Positions 45,880 to 56,202 of a stretch of 64,000 nucleotides of DNA are shown piece by piece; position 1 is the first letter of the stretch; each line of letters begins with the position of its first letter. Made by a program: the position numbers and the translations under genes. The stretch is from Scenedesmus sp. ARA3 (taxonomy: Eukaryota > Chlorophyta > Chlorophyceae > Sphaeropleales > Scenedesmaceae). Where the stretch lies: contig RWJK01001320.1 in NCBI GenBank assembly GCA_004335835.1, forward strand, positions 105,153 through 169,152, written 5' to 3'. The notes beneath the pieces were generated by a model. The model saw nothing but the letters and a program-made list of their open reading frames with translations. It was not told the DNA's origin and searched no databases.

Positions 45880-47292
45880 TTAGGCGCTGTCCTGCACTGG
45901 GAACTCAAACACCACGTCCTTGCCGGTCAGCTTCTTGTACACGCCCGCAAAGGTCTCCAGCTTGTACTCTGTGGTGTTGCGGTCCTTGGGGTCCAGGAAC
46001 ACCTGGCAGCAGCAGCAGCAGCAGCAGGCGCAGCAGGCACAGACGAACATAGTCGCATCAGTGGTGATACTTCAAATGCAGATGCATACACCTTGCAAGC
46101 ACGACGCATGCAGATGATGGCGATGGGGCTTCCGCTGCATAGGGCTGCATCTGCCTTGGCCAAAGCAAACACAGCATGCCACCTGCTGCACAACATGCCC
46201 AACAGCACGTGTCAAACGCTGGCCCGCAACTGTCAGCAGTGCTTGACTGCACTCGTCAGCAACGCAAATCGACCACACCAACCACTACAGCTTGTAAGGT
46301 CGCACGCCCTGCCAAACCATGCGCCTGTATGCTGCAGCTGTCTCCATGCTCCAAACTCACTGTAGGCACCTCAACTGCCAGGGTGCTGCGCTTGCTGCCC
46401 CATTGCCGGCCTGCCCCATTGCCTGCCGCTCAGTGCCGGCCTGCCCCATTGCCGGCCTGCCCCATTGCCTGCCGCTCATTGCCTGCGAGCCTGCCACCGC
46501 CTGGTCTCACCTTGAGCACCTTGGAGCCGTCCAGCCTGTAGCGGATGCGCTTGCCCACAATCTCTGTGGGGTATACCAGGTCGTCCAGGATGGCGTCGTG
46601 CACCTGCGCGGGTGAGGCAGCGCGGCAACAAGACATGGTAAGGCGAACCAGACGATTGGGGCGATAGAGTTGTAAGCAATGCAGCAAAGCAAGCGCAAGG
46701 GTTTGCTGATGCAAACCCACAACCTGCCGATGTAAGCGTGCTGGGCATGTGCACATGAACAGCAAGGATGCCACAAACGGCTGTGGGGGTCCGTAGACAG
46801 CTGCGAAACAACCCAGTACACCCTGCCCCAAAAGACGACTGCTACCACAGCTGCAGCGGTCGCTGACGCTGCAGCGGGTGCTGACGCTGCAGCTGCTGCT
46901 GCCTGCCTGGGACGCAGAGCCACCCTGCCGTTAAGCACTCTAGAACACAAGCGCGGCACCATGCGCCACATGTCCCTGCATGGCATGCTGAGCCAGCTCC
47001 CCTTTCCCCGCCTGCTGATTTCTCTTATTCTGGTGCTGATTTCAACACCTGGCAAACTGCACACATGCGCAGCATCACGGCCAGGCTGCTGGGCCGCGCA
47101 ATACAGTGAAGAAGTATCAACGCTCTGCCAGCCCAGGCACACACTTGCAACCCGAGCTGCACGAATGCTGCAGCGGCACTGCCACAATACAGCCAGCCAA
47201 TATCGCCTCGGCCCCACAAGCAACCATAAAGTGTGACACTGCTGCTGCTGCTGCTGCTGCAGGTGCTCCGCTGACCAGCTGCTTGCCCAATC

Positions 47293-47327
<35 letters not shown>

Positions 47328-47530
47328 AGCCTGTCAGATTGTCTCACCGCTGTGAGGGTGCGGCTGCGCGGCCTGGCGTTGGACCTGCCGCCGGTTGGCG
47401 GGGGCATGATGCGCCTGTTGGCCACCACCACCACGTCCTTGCCGCTGAACTTCTTCTCCAGCTCGCGCACCAGGCGCTGCTGGATCTTGTGGAAGCTCTT
47501 CAGCAGCCGGAAAGGCACCTGTGCAGTGAG

Positions 47531-47570
<40 letters not shown>

Positions 47571-48900
47571 GCAATGTCAGAGGCAGGGGTGGCAGTTTGC
47601 GCGCCAAGCGCTGCTAGATCTTGCGAAGCTCTTCAGAACCGGAACGGCACCCGGCGACACACAGCGCGAAGGGTCGGAGCCAGCAGGAGCAGTGGTGTTG
47701 ACAGCAAGGGTAAGACAGGCAGGAAGGAGGCGCGTGCAAGCCGCCGCCAGCACCATGACCGGACTACAGCCTGCCAGCCAGCTGAACAAGTAGCAGAGCA
47801 CCCGACTGCTGGACAGGTGGCCGGACAGGTGCTAGTCGGATGGGCCGCTGCTGTGCATCCCACGCAACCGCGTCATTCCACAGCTTGGCGCGCCGCTGCT
47901 TGCCTGCCACCAGCAGCGCCTCCCCTGCAGTGCCTGCTGCCACCAGCCAGCTGCCCACTCCACGAGCTCTGATTCACATGAGTTTAACTGCACAACATCA
48001 TAACAGCACTGTCCCTTGGGCGCTGTCATACCACATGCACGCTACACTGCTGCTGCTGCTGTTGTTGCTGCGACAAAGCTGCCTCCCCACGCAGCTGCTG
48101 CCTCTGCTGCAGCACATTTGAAGCCTGTTGGCTGCCCGTGTCTGCCTGCCCGCGCAGCGAGCTGTGCGATAGCATACTCCAGCAGTTGCCCAGACAGTGG
48201 CAAAGCAGCTCGTGCAGCTGGCAACACAGTGCTGTGCCCTGCGATGTTTGCTGAAGGTGCACCCCGCGCCGCTAACACCTGCCGTGCCGGCTTGCATCTG
48301 CCGACTGACACACAGCTGCTGCTGCTGCTTGCCAAGCACGCGCCAGGCAGTGTGTTGCAGCTGCTGGCCTCCTCGCATATCACCGGGCTGCGCGCGCCAG
48401 GCTGCTGCTCCAGCGGCTGCTGCTGCGACAACGCCTCTGCACAGTAGCCTCCACCTGCGTGCAGCTTCCCAAGCTGCTGCTAGCTGCAGCTGTGCAGCTT
48501 GCTCATCCAAACCGGCCTCATGCATGGCGGAGGCCAAGATATACTCACGTGCACGATGATTGCCTTGCGTGCCGAGACATCCACCTCCTTGGCTGCTGTG
48601 ATGTACAGATCCTTCAGGTCTGGCTTCAGCTCGTTGTTGGTGGCCTCCAGGTCGAACAGAGCCTACATGCAGCAAGTTATAAATCTCTGTCAGTGCATGC
48701 TGCCCGCTACTGCCGCCATTGCTGCTGCTGCCAGGATGCAGCTGCTGCAGCTGCTGTGAGCCTCAGCTGCGCCTGCTGGCTCGCTCCTGCAAAGTTGGAA
48801 TATTAAGGCAGCGTTTGGCACGCACCTGGGCCACAGACTCCTCGAAATCATCGGGCTCAGCCCCCTTCTCCTTAACGATCTTCTTGCGTGCTGTGAACAT
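45880..48900 (-). CDS. RPS7: 40S ribosomal protein eS7, 5 exons, 191 aa
   Basis: Small-subunit ribosomal protein. Exons 48826-48900, 48549-48662, 47348-47518, 46511-46603 and 45880-46002 all join in phase 0 and end at TAA. Family signatures: [79 protein letters not shown]; a [14 protein letters not shown] block; and [35 protein letters not shown]. Length equals that of other eS7 proteins (about 190 aa). The first intron-free codons begin at an ATG at 48900. The acceptor of exon 3 is preceded by a long CTG run. A decayed copy of the exon 3 edge sits in the upstream intron, and the fourth intron has a minisatellite. Confidence 0.96.
46397..46490. repeat. Minisatellite in RPS7 intron 4
   Basis: Tandem and nested repeats of the words ccccattgccggcctg and ccccattgcctgccgctc lie next to the exon 4 donor. 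Confidence 0.85.
47600..47655 (-). repeat. Intronic copy of the RPS7 exon 3 5' edge
   Basis: It matches 47465-47521 at an offset of about 135 bp, with roughly 10 changes. On the minus strand it begins VPFRF then hits a stop, while the real exon reads [12 protein letters not shown]. The copy is a decayed exon start upstream of the real one. Confidence 0.85.
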
Positions 48901-49394
48901 CCTTGCTGCTGCCACAACAAGGCACCTGTGACATCGAAATGAATTGGGGCAATCCTCAGTACCAGAACAGCACACCGCAGCCAGCCTTGGGCGCCACTGC
49001 CGGCCACCAGAGCAGCCGTCACACAAAGCTCATGCAGTCAATATAACAGCTTACCTAGGATGATACAGCAGTAGTTGAAAAGGAAAGAACCATGTGCCCG
49101 ACCGCGGGATATCGTCCCCCCGCCCTGCAGTGGGGTCTCACACCAGGTCCAAAACCCTGCTGCGTTCAACTCTTGAGTAGAGTGTTGGGGCCATGCAACA
49201 GGTGATGAAGTCGCTGATCTCATGTTAGTGCTGCTTAACGAGCTTCATCACACCACGACTTTGAGACCCCAGAGTGTGGGTGCGTTTTGCTGTACTCACA
49301 CTGGTGGTAGTCACTTGAAAGAAGCCTGTTACCACAATCGCAGCCCCAGGGGGCCGCTTAGACCTGCTCGCTGGTTCAATAGCAACTAGGCACC
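48901..49394. promoter_or_regulatory. Divergent upstream region of RPS7 and the C2-protein gene
   Basis: About 494 bp between two divergent start codons. An imperfect inverted repeat, ggtgatgaag at 49200 facing cttcatcacacc near 49242, could form a hairpin. No coding exon was recognised. Confidence 0.4.
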
Positions 49395-52180
49395 ATGGCT
49401 TCAGGCACTGTTGGATACCTAGTGATCACAGCCATCGAGGCATCTGGCAAAAACAAGGATGAAAACTATGTTTGGGATTCATCTGATTTTGAAGGCTACG
49501 TGAAGGGTAAGATCCTGGCCTGCTGCTCGTTCCCACCAACCTGCACTAAAGGCGTGGCAACCCTTGAGCCAACAACGGGTGCCTTGCTGCTGCAGTTGAG
49601 CTGCGAGGAGGAGCCCGGAATATCAAGGTGTCAACCAAGAAGGCGGGTGTGCAGGGCACAGCTATCCTTTGGAATGAAACCATGACGCTGTGAGTGAACG
49701 TACTGCTACTGCTGGAATCATTTGTTCCAGTTGCGATGCGCAACAATGCTATCCCTCTGCATGTATGTATGGCTGTTCAACAGTTGAAGAAGGCAATCAG
49801 GATGCATGCTGGCACCAAGGTTCGTCACAACGCATGTTTAAGCTGACGCACAAACAGCAGTGAGTTGCCGTACCCTTGCACAGTATGATCTGCCTCTGTA
49901 GACCCGTCGCATCAAACAGGCGACATGATACGTGGCTCATGCATCACGTTCCCGACCACCATCCTTTACATTGTCTAGCTGCAGCTGCAGCTGCGTCTGC
50001 ACTAGGCCTGCTTCAGCTTCGCTGCTTCAACGACCAGGCACCCTGCAGCTGGATGCATTGCCAATTCCCTCCCATCATTTTCATCACTGAAGGCAGTGCC
50101 TAGTGCCTCACGATCCTGCTAGACCTCTGTGTGTGCCACACGCCTCGTTCAGCGGTCTCTCCGACATGCTGTGCCACGCACTGCTGCCTGCATGCTGCCG
50201 TTTTGGCTGCAGCGAGGTGACGGAGGCCGGAAAAGAGCTGCGGGTGTTGCTGTGCCTAATCTAGCATGCTCGTAGTCCTATACTTCCGTTGATGATGCCT
50301 TTTCCTGCGCTGCTGCCTGGGTACTGCTGCTGCTGCCGCCGACATGCAGCGAGGTGCTGGAGGGCGCAAACGAGCTGCGCGTGATGCTGTGCCGCGACAA
50401 GCTGGTGCAGTCGGGCAGCGGCGTGAAGCGCGGCACCAGCGTCATCGCAGCATGCGGTGAGCGCAGCAGCAGCAGCAGCAGCAGCAGTGACAGACGTCAC
50501 AGCAGTGGCAGGCGGCAGCACTACCAGCAGCTGCACAGCAGCGCGCGGCACCAACCTCAGCCATGGCCAGGCGGGGTTGCACGGTACAGCAGCAGCAACG
50601 GTGGCGGCAGTGGCAGCCACTCTGCTCAGCAGCAGAAACGGCAAGCATTGGCTGCTGCCTCCGGCATAGCAGATGCAGCTACCCTTCTCTGTGTAAACCT
50701 GCAGTGATTCCTGGCTTGGGAAGGGCAAGGGCACCAGCAGCAGCACAAGCAGCAGCGGCCTCTTGCACGCTGCTCCTCCTGCTTCACTTCAGCGCCCCGC
50801 ACCTCACTCTCCAACCTCAACTGCCACCCTCAACTACTGTCCCCATCTGCCATGTGCTGCGCTGCAGGCATCTTTGTGTCGGACATCCTGGATGCCGTGC
50901 CCATCGACAAGTACTTTGAGCTGTTCAAGCCCTCGGCAGGCGGCGAGGGAGGCTTCATCCGGCTGGGGCTGGACTTTGTGAAGGACCCCAACGACCTGCC
51001 ACGCAGCCGCGGTGAGGCTGACAGCCCGGTGGCGCTTGGCAGCCTGCATTTAGGCAGCCTGCATTGACAGCCTGCTGTTGAAAGGGAGCTTGCAGTGAGC
51101 TGTTACGCACTCTTGTAACAAATAGCTGCAATCTTAGCATGTGAAGATGTGACAGCCTGCTGTGACAGCCTGCATAGGCAGCCTGCTCTGAGAGCCCGCG
51201 GTTGCTTGGCTGCAGCAGGGTGCGGTGACAGCCTGTGTTGACAGCCTGCAGTTGCTGCAGCCGGCGGTGCTTGATGCCCGCAGGGGGCGTGTGGAGCAGC
51301 GCCTCACGTTGTGTTTGCCTGTGCTCACTCTGGCTAGGGGTTGCCGGCTCAACAGGATGGGCCTGTGTGGCTGGCTGTGGCTGCGTGCTTGTCTTGCTGC
51401 GCTATTCCTTTCAAAAAACTCAACTTTTTTTCATTGTTCTAACAAAAAAATTTCCTGTTTAGTCTTTTTGAAAAAGTGCCAAACAATAGAAAAGCCTCTT
51501 CCCTTTTCTAGTCCATTCAATTTTTCCAATGTGACGGGCGGTGTGTACTCCCGATCGCTGCGTGCAGCTCCAGTTACGCTGTGTGCCAGGGCTGCGCTGG
51601 CAGGCCCACATGGTAGCAGCCGACCACGGCTGCCCGCTTGCGCTGCTGCTGCTGCTGCTGTGTGACTGTGTGCTTTGCTGCCGCTGTCCGCGTGCTGCTG
51701 CTGCAGATGCGGTGCCAAACGGGCTGCCAGCTTCCGGAGGGGCTGCTCAGGATGCAGGCAGCAGAAAACGCAAGGGGTGCGTGGCTTGCACAGCAGTAGC
51801 TTGCAAGGCAGTGCAGCACCGCAGCACAGCAACGCATCACCTGCGTATGGTTATGGCAGTCCGTTTGCAAGCAGCAGCCATGCTTGTTGGGGACGGACGT
51901 GCACTTTGCACAGCCTTATGGATGACGCTGGTCCTGTGAGTGATCAGCACTGTGATGTTGTGTGCTGCAATCTGCTGACAGCGTACCTTGCCCCTGCCTC
52001 TGCTGCTGCTGCTGCAGGCGTGGTGCCGCTTGGAAGGTGCCCCTGGTGCTGCTGTCGCTGGCTGCTGCGGGCGCTGGCGGCTTCTTTGGCTGGAAGCATT
52101 ACCAGGAGACCAAGGACAAGGACAGCAGCAGCAAGAAGGACAGCAGCAGCAGCAAGGACAGCAAGAGCAAGAAGAAGTAA
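49395..52180 (+). CDS. C2-domain protein with a C-terminal membrane anchor, 6 exons, 229 aa
   Basis: Exons 49395-49506, 49596-49689, 50350-50456, 50868-51011, 51707-51776 and 52018-52180 keep phase to TAA. The N-terminal 140 residues form one C2-like domain: GYLVITAIEASG (strand 1), FEGYVKVELRGGARNIKV, ILWNETMTLEVLEGANELRVMLC (the usual NPVWNE then LxVxVxD pattern), and FIRLGLDFVKD at the end. The Asp residues that bind calcium are only partly present, so calcium dependence is unclear. After a short linker, VPLVLLSLAAAGAGGFFGW (about residues 183-201) is a single hydrophobic segment, followed by a Lys/Ser-rich cytosolic-type tail (KDSSSKKDSSSSKDSKSKKK). This suggests a tail-proximal membrane anchor. 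The specific function is unknown. Intron 3 has a copy of an exon edge, and intron 4 holds the rRNA-like island. Confidence 0.78.
50213..50257 (+). repeat. Intronic copy of the C2-gene exon 4th-block edge (exon 3 5' end)
   Basis: The copy reads EVTEAGKELRVLLC after GGCTGCAG. The real exon 3, from 50350, reads EVLEGANELRVMLC after CATGCAG, at an offset of about 137 bp. The copy keeps a good acceptor but runs into TAG soon after and has no matching donor. Confidence 0.85.
51403..51549 (-). pseudogene. AT-rich fragment resembling the 3' end of a mitochondrial SSU rRNA
   Basis: The plus strand has GACGGGCGGTGTGTAC at 51533-51548, the reverse complement of the universal small-subunit rRNA motif GTACACACCGCCCGTC. 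Read on the minus strand, about 100 nt of AT-rich sequence follows and includes GTTAGAACAATG, similar to the later rRNA motif GTCGTAACAAGG. The fragment is far more AT-rich than its surroundings and lies in intron 4 of the C2 gene. Nuclear and plastid SSU rRNA do not fit the sequence after the motif, so a mitochondrial insertion is the best reading. Confidence 0.6.
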
Positions 52181-55100
52181 TGCCGCACAGCGCTTCTGAA
52201 AGCTGACATCGCCGCAGCGCTGGCGGGGCTTGTTGTTGCTGGCCTGCAGCTGCGGCTCTGCAGGCTTGGCAGTAGCCAAGTGGCAGGCAGCCGTGCTGTG
52301 CGTTGAGCTAGCATGTCAGACATATGTTGCTGCAGCTTGGGGCTGCGCTGAGAACTGCTGCAGCTGTTGCGATGCAGTTTATCATGAGGGGTTGTGGCTG
52401 CTTGTGCATGTGGGCTGCGCACCAGCAACAGCGTGCTATGTTGGCAGTGCTGTTTTATGAGCACGCATGAGTTGGTTATGCACGTTTATCGGCTTGCAAG
52501 TTGGGTGGTTGTGGCTGTTGTCAGGTGTGCTGTACGGGACCAGTCTTCAGGAGGGCGGGGGGTAGCGCAGATGGCAGTGGGGATGTTGTGTTGTGCTTGG
52601 CTGCAGTGAAGGCAGGGAAGGGTGCTGCTGGGGTCGGGCGGGGTTTTGGGCAGGCCTAGCTGGACTGTGAGCGTTTGTGAGCCTCAAGTGCAGGGCAATT
52701 CAAAGTCGATTGCGTGTGGTGTTCGTGCAGTGGTAAGCGGTAAGCAGTAATACCGGTGTGCAGGTCCTGCAGTGTATATGGGCCGGCAGTAGCCCAGCTT
52801 GCGGAATGCGCCGCGCATGCAGCGGGACGCGTAGTGCCAACGCCAAACTTCAGGGCTGTTGTGGCAGCAGTGCAGCAGTTTCAGCTGCCTTGGCTGTTGG
52901 CTGCTGCAGCAGCGTCGTGACAAACAATAGTTGCGTGTTAGACCACCGTGCATGGTGTAACAAGACGAATCTATACACACGGTGTGACAGACTGAGGATG
53001 TTACTGACAACACAGCACCAGGACTACCTCTGACTACAAAGGAGCAGAAGGCCGTCAGTGCCGTTGCCCCCCAGGCCATCGTGGCTACTGAGGGCGGCAC
53101 TGACCAGGTTTTGTTTTGAATGCAGGTAATACTAGAACAAGTAGGAGGAGCAGCAGCACCACAACCTTGAAGTTGAAGTAGCCATGCTGGTCTTGGGGGG
53201 CCCCTTCTTGCTATGTGAGTACCCATTATGTTGCATGCAATGATTTACCTGCAATGATTGACCTGCTTGCACGTTGTACCAATTTTATACTGCAGTCCAC
53301 ATATCAGTTTGCAGTCAGGCCTGCTGCCGCCACGTGGTGCTGTATGCACAGCAAAGCTCACATTGTAACACACAATAGCGATGGTTTGTGATTGTGCAGA
53401 GGTGGTGGGGAGCCGTCTAGCTATGTGGGTATGCGTGATGTTGCATTATGCTTATTTCGTAATGAATGCAACCGGCAACTTCCTGTATATAGAGGTGGTG
53501 GTCAATGCAGCTTCTTGTCTTCATGACATGATGTTGACTGTATGTGAGGCGCACGTTGACCTTGTGCTCTCGATCTGTGTGGATGCGTGGCCGACTGTAA
53601 AGGCCGGCCATATCCTCGGCAAATGCGCCTGACAGCTGCCAACAGAAGCCGATCAAGAGGCGTGTGTGCTGCGCACCATTGTTGGTGCGAGTGTTGTAAC
53701 GCTCTCACGGTGCAACTCTGACCGGTACAGCATAGTGAATTATTCTTGTTGCAGTGCAAAGCAGTCACATTAATGAGAAGTTTCTTGCCGATGCAACCTG
53801 CGGCTGAGGTCAAGTCGCTCATCCATTCGGCGACTCGACGGATCGGGTAGTCGCGGTCGCGTACGTGAGGCCAGATTGGCAGCCGTTGCCAGGATCCTGT
53901 TGTGCCTGTAGTTGCAAGGTGCAATAGGAGGTAAATATTCACGGCACGCGTGCAGTCGCTCCTGTTCTTCGCTTCGGGTGGTCATCAGAATGCAGGGCCA
54001 GCACTGCCTGCCTGAAGCCGATTGCCCACAGCGGTCACAGTGCCACCAGTGCATCATTACGTTACCGATAACACCGCCTGCTAGTACTCATGGTATAACA
54101 GATTTCAGAGCCTGCAGCACCCTATGCTACAGCCGCACCCATCAACTTGAAAGAAGAATAACCACCACAGCACAGCCAGGGATGCTGCTAGCCACGAGCA
54201 GCGAACTGGCCCAAGGCACAGAGGCAATGCCTGCACAAGGTGGTAAGGCTGTTGACAAAGGGTAACAACTTGCTCCCCCGCGGCCCCATACACTGTGCAT
54301 GTGCACACTAGCAGTGACACATGTAACACAGATGGCATGCGGCTGTCATGATGTGTCCGGTTGAGCTGCCGGCCCTGCGCCCCACCGGCATGCGGTTGTA
54401 GTGATAGTAGATGGAAGATGCAGGATGTTTGACATCAAGTTGATGCTGCATGTAGGGCTGATAAATGCCGCCTGGTGCAAATGCACTGAAGGGGCCTCAC
54501 AAGCGCCCCTGACATAAGGACAAACATGGCAGCGCACTGCACTAGACCTAGACGTGGCGGCAGCAGCCAGCATGTGCAGCTAGCTGCTGCTGCAAATCCA
54601 AACCAGCGGCTTGCTGGTTCAAACACGCTGTGAGCAGAGCCAACACAACACTGAACAGGAGAAACAACACAAGCTGCTACAGCGATACGCACAGCATTAA
54701 GCTCCTGACCGATCACTTGTCTGCGCACAGCCCCACGGGACGGCAGCACGCCAAGTGCATTGCAACCGCCCCGTGCTGACGATTGCGCTGCAACGATAGC
54801 CACCAAAAGACGCAAGCGCGCAATGCTTGAATCAATGCTGCACGTGGCTGCAAATATGCAGGGTGCATGTCCAAGCAACCTCAACACCATGCCCGCTACC
54901 TGACCCTCATCTGGCCAAGCCAGGCCTGCTACTACAACAGACTCTTGCAGAATGCAAACTCGTCATCAGGCCATGCTGTGCGCTGTGCAAAACCTAAAGA
55001 AACAGGCAGCGGCACTGCCTGTTGCGCTGTAATGCGCGTTGTGCTGAATTTGCACCGCATGCCACCAAGGCCTCCAAAAGCCCTGCAGCCTTAGAAGTGC

Positions 55101-56202
55101 CACGGTACCCTGTGCAGACAGCACCTCAAGAATCAACAGACTGCTCGATACATCAAGTCCTGTGCAGAGGTGCGGCTGCAGCTGATACAAGTGCAAACCA
55201 TGGACAATTGCACGCGCCGCATGATGCACAACCATGCACCAGCACGAGCGTGCGGCTCTAGCGGAGCCACTCTCGAGACCCTCGTCTTCAATACAATTAT
55301 GCTGCCAGCACCACCACAACCCCTCCCACTCCCTAAAACCATCAGTAAGGCGCACGGTCGGCAAAGCTGAGCTGCTAGCATCTCACCATTGATTCAACTT
55401 GCCAGACGATCTGTGCGTTGCAGCTGTGGCGGCTGCGCCCATGCAGCAGCCGCAATCACACTGCTTGTGCCATTTGCAACCAAACCAGCGCTGACGGTGC
55501 AGCGCTGCAGAAAGGACAACACAAGCGGCAGGCGCCCTGCATGCTTGCATGGCCGCACACCAGGAACGCATTAGGAGACCCCGCATGCACGCAAGCTGCC
55601 TACAACATCTACAGCCAATTGAGCAGCGGCACAGGCGCAACGCCAACCGCACAGCAGCCTCGGCCTGGCTCCTACCAAGCGCACAACAACAGTGGCCTGG
55701 CTCCTACCAAGCGCACAGCAACAGTGGCCTGGCTGCGACCAAGCGCTGCAGGCAACCAAGCCAAGCTGCGAAGACATGCCGCGCCCGCCTCCAGCTGCAC
55801 TCACTGCACAGCGCTGCACCTGCTGTCATATGGCAGGCAATGCAGCGCACACGGCTGACAGCAGCTGCAGCCGCAGCAACGGCGGCTGCCGCCGCCGCCG
55901 TCGCAGCCCACGAGCTGCACAATACATGCTGCTGCCGCACCGCCGACGTCGTGCCTGGCTGGCACACCTAGCGCCGTCCAAAGGCACCAGGTGTTTGCCC
56001 TAGCAAGAGCGTGCCATGGGTTGCCGCACCATGCCCCTGATCGCGCAGCCGTCGACTGAGCCCCTCATGCACACACTCATGCTGCTGCTGCTGCTGCGGT
56101 GTAACTCTAGCCTAGTGCTATCGCATCAGACCTTCGGGTAGCCCAGCAAAGCTGCTGCTGCTGCTGCTCCTGCGCGTGTTGCTCTAGCCTAGGACTATCT
56201 GC
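52181..56202. other. 4-kb stretch without a recognised gene
   Basis: It holds the 3' flank of the C2 gene and, at the right end, the 3' UTR of the SnRK2 gene. Between 52.7 and 54.3 kb the base composition is less GC-rich. Open frames on both strands, the longest at 52684-53226 (minus), show no family resemblance. A minisatellite lies at 55663-55750. No transposon ends or RNA gene were recognised. Confidence 0.4.
55663..55750. repeat. Minisatellite, about three copies of a 32-bp unit
   Basis: The unit contains cctggctcctaccaagcgca. Copies start near 55663, 55695 and 55727, the last one diverged. Confidence 0.85.

Noticed and set aside
49200..49253. Possible C/D snoRNA upstream of RPS7 (GTGATGA then CTGA)
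   Set aside because: The C and D boxes are only about five bases apart; the inverted repeat is kept only as a hairpin note.
52684..53226. Minus-strand open frame of 180 residues downstream of the C2 gene
   Set aside because: Composition (Cys, Ser, His, Pro) and lack of any motif suggest a chance frame.
55549..55971. 140-residue plus-strand frame over the 55.7-kb minisatellite
   Set aside because: The frame is kept open by the 32-bp repeat and GC-rich composition; no domain is visible.
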